This document shows, in pieces, positions 19,634-29,054 of a stretch of DNA of 64,000 nt. The stretch's first letter is position 1. Every line of letters starts with the position of its first letter. The notes under the pieces are model-generated. The model worked only from the letters and a program-made list of their open reading frames with translations. It was not told the origin of the DNA and made no database searches. The position numbers and the translations under genes were made by a program. The stretch spans positions 2,544,501-2,608,500 of the forward strand of contig NC_058197.1 of assembly GCF_907165205.1 (NCBI RefSeq). Direction: 5' to 3'. Source of the stretch: Coccinella septempunctata (taxonomy: Eukaryota; Arthropoda; Insecta; Coleoptera; Coccinellidae).

Positions 19634-22600
19634 CTAATGATCAGACGGATGGAACGGTTTTAAATCCTTTACATGAATATTGGTGATTTTCTTACCACTG
19701 TCATCTTTCAGGTCATAAACAACGGGTGAAATTACTTTCACAACGGTATACGGACCAGAGAACTTCGGAGCCAACTTGGCTGCAAAGCTATCAACGGCGG
19801 ATGACAGCGGATTAGCACGGCGCAGAACTCTATCACCGACATGGAAACGAACTTCTCTTCGACGGAGGTTGTAATGGTGAGCTTGCTGCTCAAATGCACG
19901 GTACAACCTGGTATTGACAAACTCATAGGCCTCCTGAAGATGACGGATTTGTTCTGTACGGTGAGTAAGATTTACTCTACTTTCTTCTGGGCTTCTGTTT
20001 GTCTCCCCGGTGTCTTCGTCTTGGGTGTTTGATGAGTAGATTGCCTTTGGAACTATTAGTTCCCTTCCATAGTTCAGGAATGCCGGTGTGAATCCAGTAG
20101 ATTCTTGTTTTGCGGTATTCAGGGCGAAAGTTAGTTCACCTAACTTCTCATCCCAAGTACGGTGATCGGCTTCACAGAACTGACCTATCATAGTTTTCAA
20201 CGTACGATTGGCTCGTTCTACGGCGTTGCACTGTGGTGTATACGGAGGGGTGAAACGGTGAGCAATGTTTAGCTCTCGGAGACTGTTTTTGAACAGTTTA
20301 CTGTCATACTGTACCCCATTATCAGATATCACCAGCTTCGGACAGCCATATCGGAGTATAACTTGTTCATACAGGGCTGAATAAACGGTTTTAGCGGTGG
20401 CTTTCCGCAACGGACGGCATTCAACCCATTTCGTGAAACGGTCCTGCATCACCACTACGTAAGAATTTCCCTTCTTGGAACGGGGAAGTGGCCCAACCAC
20501 ATCTGTACAGACCTCTTGGAACGGTGCATCAGTCATTCTATGTGGTTGCATTTTTCCAGGCGTCTTCTGTTGTGGTACTTTGTACCTTTGACAGGATGGG
20601 CAGTTTCTTACGTATTTTGCGACATCTCTGAACATCCCTGGCCAGTAATAATTCCGGGCTAGCCGAGAGATGGTTTTGGAGATTCCCAGGTGACCAGCTA
20701 ATTCAGAATCGTGATTTTCTTTCAGGACCTCCAGTCGTTGTTCGGTGGGTACACAGAGCTTCCATGGTTGTCCGGATCCAACTTCAGTAAAGTCGGAAGA
20801 GTCCCAGAAGTGACGATACAGTTTCCCATCCTCAACGGCGAAGTCAGGGAAATCTTCTGGGTCTCTTTGTACCTCTTGGAGCTTTTTGTTGTACCAACTG
20901 CAGCGAACTTCGACGTCGGCCAGGCATACGGAATCTACAGACGGTAACGGATTTCGGGACAGACTGTCGGCGACTTTGTTCAGGGCACCTTTCCGGTATT
21001 GCACTTCAAAGTCGAATTGCTGAAGGAAAACGGCCCATCGAGCAATTCTTCCGGACGGTGACTTGATGGAATTCAGCCATTTCAGACTCATGTGGTCGGA
21101 AATTACGGTGAAATGAAATCCTTCCAGGTATGGTCGCAGTTTCTCTATCGAGAAAACAATGGCGAGACATTCCTTTTCGGACACAGAGTAATTTCTTTCG
21201 GCGGTGTTCAAGGTACGGCTGACATAGGCGATCACCCTTTCCTCTCCATCAAGAACTTGGGTCAGGGCTCCTCCAAGGCCTACGTCACTGGCGTCTGTTT
21301 GCAGGACGAACGGTTGATTGAAATCCGGACAGGCCAGTATAGGTGATTCGGTCAGTTTTTGTTTCAGGAGGTCGAACGCTTTTTGTTGTTCCTCACCCCA
21401 CTTCCAACGTGGTTTCTTCTTTAACAGGTGGGTCAACGGTGCAACGACATCGGAAAAGTTCTCTATAAAACGACGGTACCAGCTAGCAACTCCCAGAAAA
21501 CGGCGCAATTCACGGATAGTTTTCGGCGCTGGGAATGCTACGATAGAGGAAACTTTATCCGGGTCGGTACGGATTCCTTCGGAAGTAACGACATGTCCTA
21601 GGTATTTTAGGGATTTTCGCACAAAGTCACACTTTTCGGGGTTGAGACGAAGATTGGCTTCTCTCAACCGCCGGAATACTTCTCTTAAGTTCTCCAGGTG
21701 CTCCTCGAAAGTTTCCCCCAGGACAACTATGTCGTCCAGGTAAGCGAACGCCTCCGGTTCCATTTCTGGGCCAATAACGGTGTCTAAGAATCTCTGGAAT
21801 GTGGCTGGACTAGCGTGAAGACCAAACGGCATGACGGTGAACTGGAACAATCCCCTTCCTGGAACTGTGAAGGCAGTAATCGGACGGCTCTCCTTTGCTA
21901 ACGGTATCTGCCAGTATCCTTGTTTCAGATCCAGTGTGGAGATGTACTTGGCCTTACGTAGTTTATCCAGAATCCCAGAAATGTACGGCAACGGGTATGC
22001 ATCTTTTACAGACACTTGGTTAACGGCACGGAAGTCGATGCAAAAACGGTACTTTCCGTCTTTCTTCCTGACCAACACTACCGGTGAACTCCACGGTGAC
22101 TTGGAGGGTTCAATCACTCCCTCAGCCAGCATACGGTCTACTTCCTGATTGAAGATCTCCTGCATTTTCGGGTTTAGGGGTCGGTATCGTTGTTTGATCG
22201 GTTCGGTGCCCGGTTTCAGTTTGATCTTATGTTCAATCAGGTCGGTTGTACCATATAGGTCCTCAAACTTCTTTAATTCTTCTTTCAGAAATGCCTCCAG
22301 CTCCTGTTTCTGAGACTCTGTCAGCTCCAACAGGTGTTCTTCGGCGGTGTGAACTTCTGCGGTGGTTTCGACGGGAGTCATCGGTTTCGAGATCAGACGG
22401 CCTTCCAGAAAGCACTCGGCGGTACTGAGGTTTACGGAAAACTTGAAAGTCGACAGGACATCCATCCCCAGAATAATGTCAACCGGTAAGTTTGGTACCA
22501 GTAAGAATTTCAAATCAGGCAGTGTGTAATCGGAAATTTGCACGGTGATGGTGTACAGTTTCGGTGTGACGGTGGTTTGTCCGTTCGCTATTACTGCGAA

Positions 22601-22942
22601 ACTGTTGTGCATCGTTTGTCCTGTGATTCCTTTACTTTCACACTGATCGGATACGGCCTGACTGCAGAAACTCCTGGTCGCTCCGGTATCTATCAGTGCT
22701 CGGAAGTGTTTGCCGGCTATTCTGACCTCTACTAACGGACGGTTATCATTACAGGTAGTCGGTGCCAGTGGAGTCAAGATTCCGGGAGATGTGGTCGACT
22801 CCGCCTCCAATCTCCCCTTCAGTTTCCCGAACACGGACAGTCTCGTGAGAGAATGTTTTCCCTCTGGCATCGAGAACAGAAGATTTTCGGTGGCCTGCGA
22901 CACTCTCGACGCATGTGGCCATATCCACCACATCGGAAACAT
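19634..22942 (-). CDS. pol: Gypsy-1 Pol polyprotein (protease, RT, RNase H, integrase)
   Basis: The 1102-residue frame carries, in order, an aspartic protease (IDTGATRSF, DTGA at 85-88), a reverse transcriptase (FCIDFRAVNQ, catalytic YLDD at 401-404), RNase H (TDAS at 549-552), an HHCC integrase zinc domain (RNYYWPG, CPSCQRYK), an integrase core with D814 (CTDVVG), D874 (ISDNG) and E909 (VERANR), and a C-terminal domain (PKFSGPYTV). All catalytic motifs that I can check are present. It overlaps gag by about 120 bases in the -1 frame, so it is probably made by -1 ribosomal frameshifting; the listed 5' end is the frame limit, not a proven start. Gypsy-2 keeps the same frame relation. Confidence 0.93.
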   Translation of the reverse strand: MFPMWWIWPHASRVSQATENLLFSMPEGKHSLTRLSVFGKLKGRLEAESTTSPGILTPLAPTTCNDNRPLVEVRIAGKHFRALIDTGATRSFCSQAVSDQCESKGITGQTMHNSFAVIANGQTTVTPKLYTITVQISDYTLPDLKFLLVPNLPVDIILGMDVLSTFKFSVNLSTAECFLEGRLISKPMTPVETTAEVHTAEEHLLELTESQKQELEAFLKEELKKFEDLYGTTDLIEHKIKLKPGTEPIKQRYRPLNPKMQEIFNQEVDRMLAEGVIEPSKSPWSSPVVLVRKKDGKYRFCIDFRAVNQVSVKDAYPLPYISGILDKLRKAKYISTLDLKQGYWQIPLAKESRPITAFTVPGRGLFQFTVMPFGLHASPATFQRFLDTVIGPEMEPEAFAYLDDIVVLGETFEEHLENLREVFRRLREANLRLNPEKCDFVRKSLKYLGHVVTSEGIRTDPDKVSSIVAFPAPKTIRELRRFLGVASWYRRFIENFSDVVAPLTHLLKKKPRWKWGEEQQKAFDLLKQKLTESPILACPDFNQPFVLQTDASDVGLGGALTQVLDGEERVIAYVSRTLNTAERNYSVSEKECLAIVFSIEKLRPYLEGFHFTVISDHMSLKWLNSIKSPSGRIARWAVFLQQFDFEVQYRKGALNKVADSLSRNPLPSVDSVCLADVEVRCSWYNKKLQEVQRDPEDFPDFAVEDGKLYRHFWDSSDFTEVGSGQPWKLCVPTEQRLEVLKENHDSELAGHLGISKTISRLARNYYWPGMFRDVAKYVRNCPSCQRYKVPQQKTPGKMQPHRMTDAPFQEVCTDVVGPLPRSKKGNSYVVVMQDRFTKWVECRPLRKATAKTVYSALYEQVILRYGCPKLVISDNGVQYDSKLFKNSLRELNIAHRFTPPYTPQCNAVERANRTLKTMIGQFCEADHRTWDEKLGELTFALNTAKQESTGFTPAFLNYGRELIVPKAIYSSNTQDEDTGETNRSPEESRVNLTHRTEQIRHLQEAYEFVNTRLYRAFEQQAHHYNLRRREVRFHVGDRVLRRANPLSSAVDSFAAKLAPKFSGPYTVVKVISPVVYDLKDDSGKKITNIHVKDLKPFHPSDH

Positions 22943-24660
22943 TGTGTCTGGAAGGACACTCTCCTCCCTGATGGTGGTTCAGTCCGGTCAGCGGGGCTAT
23001 TTTCGGCTGGACGGCGGGGTGGCGGTGTTGCAGGTCTGGATCGACCTTCGGACCTGTCTCCAGAAGTCGGACGGTGAGATTCCTGTCGCTGGGATATTGA
23101 CTCTCTGGACCCGGGTGGCTCTGGGCGGCTTTCCCTCGGCTGGGAAAGTCGTGTCTGGTTGGCTGGTGTCGGCGGCGATTCCCTGTGATCAGTTGTTTGG
23201 TGAACCTGCTCTCCGGTGTCCATAGAAAAACTGGCCTGATATCGGTTCAGCTGACGGGAATTGTACGTCAGGTGAGGTTCTTCCACGAAACCTGGTTTGG
23301 AGGGTGGCCGGGTGTACTGGCTCATCTGCCACTGGACCAGTTCAAAAACTTTTCCCTTACGGAGAAGTTCATCATAAGTCTTGGTCTCCTGGAAGGCCAA
23401 GGCTTGCTGTAAGGGCGGGATCAACCTCTGTCGGATAAGCCGGATCTGCTCCACCTCGGATGGTTTTGCATAGGTGAGTTTCTGGAACAAGTTCTGCATC
23501 CGGGTAACATATAGAAGCAACTTTTCTTCAGGGCCTTGTGTTCGCCTTTTAATTTCCTCCAACAGATTCTCCTCGTAATTAACTGGCAGAAATGCTTCTT
23601 TTAGCTGGTTGCTAAAATCCTCCCAGTCCTCGAAAGTACCTCTCCGGGGAATGAACCAATCCCTTGCATCCTTTCTCAGCAATTCATACACTGATTCGAA
23701 AACTTGTTCCAGGGACACTTTACGGGATTCAGCCAGTCTCTCCACTTCTTCAAGAAATCCGGTCACACTACCAGTGCCATCAAAGGAGATGTTCCATTTG
23801 TGTACCGGAACAGTTGGTACTGTTGATCGAGACTCCGGTTCCGATCTGGCAGGTGTTGTTATAATTGGCCGGTCAGAACTTATCCACGGTGCAGGTAAGT
23901 GTGGAAAAGATACCCTTCGTGTGGAATTAACCCATCTACTTTGTGTCGGACCCTCAGGTGTTGTTGTCCCACAGTCCTGTGACTGTGTGAGAGGTATCGC
24001 TGGTAATTGTTGTAGTAATGCTCTACATGTCTGCCTTGTCTCATTCATGACCCGTTCTAATGTTGGATTTCTTACAGGTGTACCGGTACGTGAGACATTA
24101 ACTACAGCAGGAGGATCGACACCATCTCCTAAGTCGATAAGTGATGTCTCAACCTTTGATAACCTCTCCGGTTGGATCGGTGACATCCCAGGTGAACTGG
24201 GCACCTCCTCATCCAGAAGAGACCTCTGACCTCGGTTGGATGTCTGCGGCTGTTCAGGATCACTCCTCCTACGCAGCTCCTCCAGTGCCTCCAATGCTTT
24301 ATCTGTAGTCGCCTTCATTTGTTCAATCAGTTGTAACTGTGTTGTGTCTGCGGTGACAATAAAGTTCAGCCTGCCTTGAATGTGTATTAATCTGGTGTAA
24401 ATTCGCGAAAATTCGTTAGTCGCATTACTATGATTGAAGTTCTGAAGGGATTCCACCAAATCGGTTAGTTTATTTTGACAGATCTCAATCTCGGAGGCGG
24501 GATTCAATGATGTTGGGGGTAGTAGAGGTTCATTAGACTGAAGCACTTGTCGTAGCAGACTCCGTTTAGTCATCACAGTACCGGGTATCGATTGTCCTCT
24601 CAGTTGTAATTCGAATGTAAGTTCATCACTGAGTAACCGGTTCACATCCATGTTCGACAT
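22819..24660 (-). CDS. gag: Gypsy-1 Gag protein
   Basis: The frame has 613 residues from the ATG at 24660 (MSNMDVNRLL). The N-terminal third is helical. A central capsid-like block (KWNISFDGTG, then AREWF-type DARDWFIPRRGTF and LLEEIKRRTQGPEE) matches the retrotransposon gag capsid region, and is followed by a proline- and arginine-rich linker. The C-terminus has a CCHC knuckle (CFRCGGYGHMRREC) and a second Cys-rich patch (CSRCQRENILSRDC). It packages element RNA in virus-like particles. The same gene, frameshifted, is in Gypsy-2 at 42489-44328. No stop interrupts this copy. Confidence 0.9.
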   Translation of the reverse strand: MSNMDVNRLLSDELTFELQLRGQSIPGTVMTKRSLLRQVLQSNEPLLPPTSLNPASEIEICQNKLTDLVESLQNFNHSNATNEFSRIYTRLIHIQGRLNFIVTADTTQLQLIEQMKATTDKALEALEELRRRSDPEQPQTSNRGQRSLLDEEVPSSPGMSPIQPERLSKVETSLIDLGDGVDPPAVVNVSRTGTPVRNPTLERVMNETRQTCRALLQQLPAIPLTQSQDCGTTTPEGPTQSRWVNSTRRVSFPHLPAPWISSDRPIITTPARSEPESRSTVPTVPVHKWNISFDGTGSVTGFLEEVERLAESRKVSLEQVFESVYELLRKDARDWFIPRRGTFEDWEDFSNQLKEAFLPVNYEENLLEEIKRRTQGPEEKLLLYVTRMQNLFQKLTYAKPSEVEQIRLIRQRLIPPLQQALAFQETKTYDELLRKGKVFELVQWQMSQYTRPPSKPGFVEEPHLTYNSRQLNRYQASFSMDTGEQVHQTTDHRESPPTPANQTRLSQPRESRPEPPGSRESISQRQESHRPTSGDRSEGRSRPATPPPRRPAENSPADRTEPPSGRRVSFQTQCFRCGGYGHMRRECRRPPKIFCSRCQRENILSRDCPCSGN

Positions 24661-25730
24661 ATTATATTTAACTAAGTCCGATTCGGAACGCACCAATATT
24701 TCACACCCGGTATGTCTTTCACAATCCGTTTAAGTTCTAAGTCCAACCCGGTAAGTTAATCGTATTCACTTAAGTTCGAAGTGGGTATCAGTGCAACCCG
24801 AACAAGGTCTAAGTCCCGGTGTATCAGAAAAAAAAAAGTCTAAGTCCCGGCGCACCAAAACAATCTAAGTCCCGATGTATCACAAAAAAAAATTTCAAAA
24901 AATTTTTAAAGTCCAACGTTACTCGAAAAAAATTTCAATCAGTCCCACTAAAGTCCGAAAATATTCGAGAAATGCCGCACACAATCGCAAGTCACCTCGT
25001 ATAGTCCGAAAAAATTTCCTGAAATTCGAATAGCACCAAAACGCACAGGTTAAACTTCCAAAAAGTCTTCAAAGTTCAATAGTCAGAAAATAAATCACAA
25101 TAATTGACTTTCAGTTTTCAGAAAAATCAGAAATAATCGGTAAGTTTCAACAGTACAGGTCAAAAGAAAATAGAAAACAGGTAGATAGGTTATCAACAGG
25201 TAATAGGTGATCAACAGGTAATAGGTGATCCCTATTGAACCGATAGGTAAATCACACCTATTAAATTTTACCAATTGCGTCAATAAATTTTCAATTTTTC
25301 AGAGTCCGGAAATTCACTCACCTTCAATGTGAAATTAAAACAGTTCAATTCAATAAATCAGAAATATGCAATTAGAAATCGGAAATAATTTTCACTGATA
25401 TAACGGCGGAATAACAGTTCAGTTCTCAACAACTCAATACAGTAATCGGCAAAAAGAATAATCACAAATTATTTTCAACGGGGTTCAACAGTAGGAAAAT
25501 TTTCAAAATATAGTCCAATTCAATTCACAGTATAACAGTTCAATACAGAAAGGCAGGGAATAAAACACAGTTCAAGTTTATTTTTCACAGTTTTCCGTTC
25601 AAGGAATAGTTACTCACTGTTCTGAGGTTTTACTCACTGTTTCGGGAATTCACTCACTGTCCGGTTATTGTCTCTCACCTCAGTTGTTTCCTGGTAGATT
25701 CTGAACGGTCCCTGCTCGTTGCGCCATTTT
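24661..25730 (-). other. Gypsy-1 5' leader with repeated motif and primer-binding site
   Basis: The leader lies between the 5' LTR and gag. On the plus strand TCTAAGTCCCG occurs at 24808-24818, 24839-24849 and 24864-24874 (CGGGACTTAGA on the coding strand). The same motif is repeated in the Gypsy-2 leader (42247-42257, a variant near 42272, and 42307-42317). A second repeated block (AACAGGTAATAGGTGATC) lies near 25194-25230. The TGGCGC primer-binding-like site is immediately inside 25730. No gene is seen. Confidence 0.65.
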
Positions 25731-26982
25731 TGTAACGGGGTTTTCCTCGGTGGACTCGAGCGCCAGCTATTCTTTAAGGGAGAATAGCAAACCTACCCTG
25801 GCAGCTACTAGCCGGAGACAGGGTTCCCTTGTGTCTAGGGTGTTAGCGACGCACAATGATAGGCAGAATCAACGTTTACAACTTTTATTTGTCGATTCGA
25901 AAAAGGGGTACACAACTAGCACTATTACAAAATTCAGAGACTCGAAATCGGTGAGAATTACAGGGCAAAAACTAACGGAATAACATTGGATCCGATCTCA
26001 ACGGTATACGGGGGTTAACGGAGTTGTTCGCCAGCCAGAACCTGAGACGTACACTTGACGGACAGATATTGGACTTCAGCCGGGTTAGGGGATAAAAGAC
26101 AGCACAGAAATACGGGTACGTCACCCCAAAGTGTCTTCGGTACCCCCTGGGCGTCCGCACCTGCAGGGTACTTTAACGACAGTAGGGGTGAACTAGATAC
26201 GACGGGAAATTTCGGGAAAGGGTGAGCCACCCCAAAGTGTCTTCGGTACCCCCTGGGCGTCCGCACCTGCAGGGTACTTTAATGACAGTAGGGGTGGAAC
26301 TCAGACTCGGGTATGAGAGACGGAAAAACTGAAGTTCCAATATTAAAAAAAAATAACGGCGTGTAGTCTTACCTTTGGCTTGGCCACTTGCACTCCCGAA
26401 TTTCAAAGTAATTTGCCCCAACGGCGGTGAATGAGAAAAAAAAAGCAAACAAAAATTTGAACTCTAATATAAAGAAGCAAAAAAAAATAAATATCTTCTG
26501 ACAAATTCCGGCGGACGGCACTAAGGATCGTAATTAGCAACGCAAGTTAATCTTTAGTGTAAAACGCAAGTGTCGCAAGTTAATCTTCAGTGAAAAACGC
26601 AAGTGAAGTGGCCTGCGGGGGAACATCTGATTTTATACCCACAGGGGGGGTGCGGAAATCAGATGTGCCCGACAGTCGAAATTCGGTAATTTTGCGTCGA
26701 TGAAAACGTCTTAATTTCGACTTATCTGTGCTAGCGGACAAAAAAAACTCGGTTATCTTCCAATTCAGGATGTTTTATACGGTGCGACATCGTTTTTAGG
26801 AAATAAAAACGGAATAAAAACGGTGCGGTATGTTTACAATTCCGAACGATGTCGGAATCCTGAATTGGAAATTCGAAAAGATTTCTCGGAAATTAATTCG
26901 AAACAAAATTATTTAAAAAGGAAAACTAAAATAATTATTCTAAAATGAGGGAATAGGTTGGAAAACCCATTTTCTCATTACA
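25731..26982 (-). repeat. Gypsy-1 5' LTR
   Basis: This is a 1252-bp LTR of the same length as 16977-18228 and nearly identical to it. It ends CATTACA at 26982, directly followed by the ATAG duplication. Confidence 0.93.
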
Positions 26983-28150
26983 ATAGTAAACGAAGTCTAC
27001 TAACAATTTCGTTTACATCATTCCAATAAATATACTCAATAGGTTTTTCGGTGAATGACATTAATCCATGTCCAGTTGATGGTTTTATGATTTCACGATA
27101 TTTAAATCCTTTATTCGCTTTAACAGGATTATTAGAATCGAATTTTCTCCTATGAACATTAGTCATTTTCAGTATTTTACGATAATTTTCTAAATCAGAT
27201 TTATTATACTCTTGTGGCTCTTTTTTAAAGAGCAAATTATAAAGCCCATCTGTACCACTAAACCTTTCATTACCAATTAGTAAGTCGCCAGTTTTCTGAT
27301 GAAAGTCTACAGTTGTTTTACCTAAGGTCCATTTTGAAAGTTTATGATTATATTTAGGTCCGTAAGCATGATCATAGTTATCACGTTGTGTTAACGCCGA
27401 ATAAACATAATCTCTGACCCTTTCTGGATATTGTTCCAAATAAGTTTCGGCATTATTGAAATCGTTCAATTCATTGAGAAACTGTTCAGATTCATTATTA
27501 TCTCCATCGATAAAAACTGAATCATTTCCTCTATGGTCTTTATCATCATCATCACCATCATCATCATTTTTTGATGTAACAATTTCTTTTGTAGGTAAAA
27601 AATTCTCTAGTTGACGTTTCAAACCAGTTTTTTGAGGTTTATTGAATTTCAATTTTGGTGTAAATGGCGAGGGCACTTCTTGCCCTTCTTCTTCTTCCTC
27701 TTCTTCTTCTTCGTCATGCGTTTCAATCTTATTGACTTTCTCTTCTTCTTCCTCTTCGGGTGAACGAAAATGTGATGGCTTCATAATGGTACTCATTCTC
27801 TTATATGGTTGAAAAGATATCTCCTGACTTCTTTTACGAGGAAAAACTCTATTATCTGGTGTTGAAGAAAATTGTGGTTCTGAAATCTTCTCTAGTACTT
27901 GTAGATTCTTCAAATCAGTAGTATTCTGGTTCACAGACTTTTTACCAAGTTCATCTTCTATACGCTTGAGTTGTTTTGTTATTGGAGTATATAGCCTTTC
28001 CAAAGTTTCATCACCCTCAATTTTTCCAAGTTTAAGTCCAGCATGTTTTTTCTTAATATTCTGAATGAGTTGTTGAATAATAATTTTCCTATTCCGAGCT
28101 GATTTGATCTTCATGTTGGAATGCATCGCATACGAATGAATATTAATCAT
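26983..28150 (-). pseudogene. Polinton acidic protein (DUF8207-like), interrupted near its 3' end
   Basis: About 388 codons from the ATG at 28150 are Polinton-derived. The N-terminus (1-110) is basic and coiled-coil-like. A long acidic stretch (EEEEEEK, DDDGDDDDK) spans ~130-220. A folded C-terminal domain (~240-385) with YGPKYNHKLSKWTLG, TDGLYNLLFKK and ANKGFKYREIIKP resembles the domain I know as DUF8207 from arthropod Polinton-type proteins; that assignment is from memory. The gene overlaps the ATPase start by 8 bases, so the two are likely co-expressed. Gypsy-1 inserted near the 3' end, adding a premature TAA from its LTR; the missing ~29 codons are at 16884-16976. Function unknown; a virion-associated role is a guess. 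Confidence 0.75.
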
Positions 28151-28871
28151 CTAGTGCTATATATTTATCGAACCCCAATCGATAACGACCATTGTTCAAA
28201 TCAAAGTCTTTAACAATTACCAAAAATCCAAAATTGTCATTCCAACAGATTCCACAAATTTTTTTAAATTCATCATATGTCATATCCGGTGACACATGTT
28301 CATTGAATATATGTTTAAGATTTACATCATCTTGTTTGAATATGACCAATATATTAGCATTATCTCTTATTATGTGTTTTTTGGCTGCAACATATGTCTG
28401 ACATAAAAATGCTACATCCATCGATTTATGTCTACCCATAGCATAGTATGATTTAATCTTATCTTGATTTTCACCTAAGACATCGTCAAAAATAAAAATA
28501 GAATTTGCTTTCGCATCGTTTGGTTCGTCAATTTCAGCATTCTCCTCAAATGGGAAATACCCCACTCCAGGCACTTTATTTAAAATATGTTCTAAAATCT
28601 GGTATTTCGGCTGGTAGAGACTTTTTGAGTAAATATAGACATTTTCAAAATTCAAACCATTTAAATCGAAAATTAAACTCAATAACGCATTTGACTTTCC
28701 ACAACCACTTGGACCAGCAAATATGAATCTACAACTGTTTGGAAAGAGATCACCATGTTTTCTCCTTTTTTCAAATTCATATTTATCATCCAGATAATCC
28801 AAATTAACAACTGGGAGCACCGTTTGATGTTGTTCAATTCGTATTTTCCCCATTACTAAGCAGAAATCCAT
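28143..28871 (-). CDS. Polinton packaging ATPase (FtsK/A32-like)
   Basis: This is a 242-residue P-loop ATPase from the ATG at 28871. Walker A is GPSGCGKS (53-60) and Walker B is SIFIFDD (124-130), followed by a conserved FLCQTY and D-rich C-terminus. Length and motif wording match the genome-packaging ATPases of Polintons, relatives of the A32-type ATPases of large DNA viruses. It would pump the linear genome into a capsid. It overlaps the downstream acidic-protein gene by 8 bases. No stop or frameshift is visible, so this gene alone may be intact even though the element is dead. Confidence 0.9.
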   Translation of the reverse strand: MDFCLVMGKIRIEQHQTVLPVVNLDYLDDKYEFEKRRKHGDLFPNSCRFIFAGPSGCGKSNALLSLIFDLNGLNFENVYIYSKSLYQPKYQILEHILNKVPGVGYFPFEENAEIDEPNDAKANSIFIFDDVLGENQDKIKSYYAMGRHKSMDVAFLCQTYVAAKKHIIRDNANILVIFKQDDVNLKHIFNEHVSPDMTYDEFKKICGICWNDNFGFLVIVKDFDLNNGRYRLGFDKYIALDD

Positions 28872-28931
28872 ATAGATGATGATTATTTAGGACTATAAAT
28901 ATTGAATTCATTATGTAATATTGTCATTATT

Positions 28932-29054
28932 ATGTTATCATTCGGAGGTGGAGGTTTAGTGAATTCAATAATTAATAAATTACGTTTCGAGTTACATTTG
29001 CCTGGATATCATTATTGTGGCCCTGGAACAAGACTTTCAGAACGTCGGTATTGA
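28932..29054 (+). pseudogene. Phospholipase A2-like Polinton protein, N-terminal fragment
   Basis: On the plus strand an ATG at 28932 opens a 40-codon frame containing a glycine-rich start (SFGGGG) and LHLPGYHYCGPGT. The YCGPGT segment is the calcium-loop signature of the phospholipase-A2-like domains known from parvovirus capsid proteins and reported in Polinton-like elements. The catalytic His-Asp helix should follow but is missing. After about 35 codons the sequence becomes the antisense of the DNA polymerase gene and stops at 29054. The fragment therefore marks one side of an internal deletion that also removed the polymerase C-terminus and presumably the capsid and protease genes. Confidence 0.6.

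Larger units (their letters stand above)
16977..26982 (-). mobile_element. Ty3/Gypsy LTR retrotransposon (Gypsy-1), complete
   Basis: The element is 10,006 bp. Its two 1252-bp LTRs (16977-18228 and 25731-26982) start TGTAACGG and end CATTACA, and the 4-bp target duplication ATAG lies at 16973-16976 and 26983-26986. Coding is on the minus strand, so the right LTR is the 5' LTR. Next to it the minus strand reads AAAATGGCGCAACGAGCAGG, a primer-binding-site-like TGGCGC sequence. The opposite internal end has the purine tract GAGACGAGGGGA. Scanning by eye I found one LTR difference (CTAGCTGG against CTAGCCGG), so insertion is recent. Gag and pol look intact; no env. Confidence 0.95.

Noticed and set aside
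28505..28726. Plus-strand ORFs over the Polinton ATPase
   Set aside because: Antisense shadows; Walker motifs are on the minus strand.
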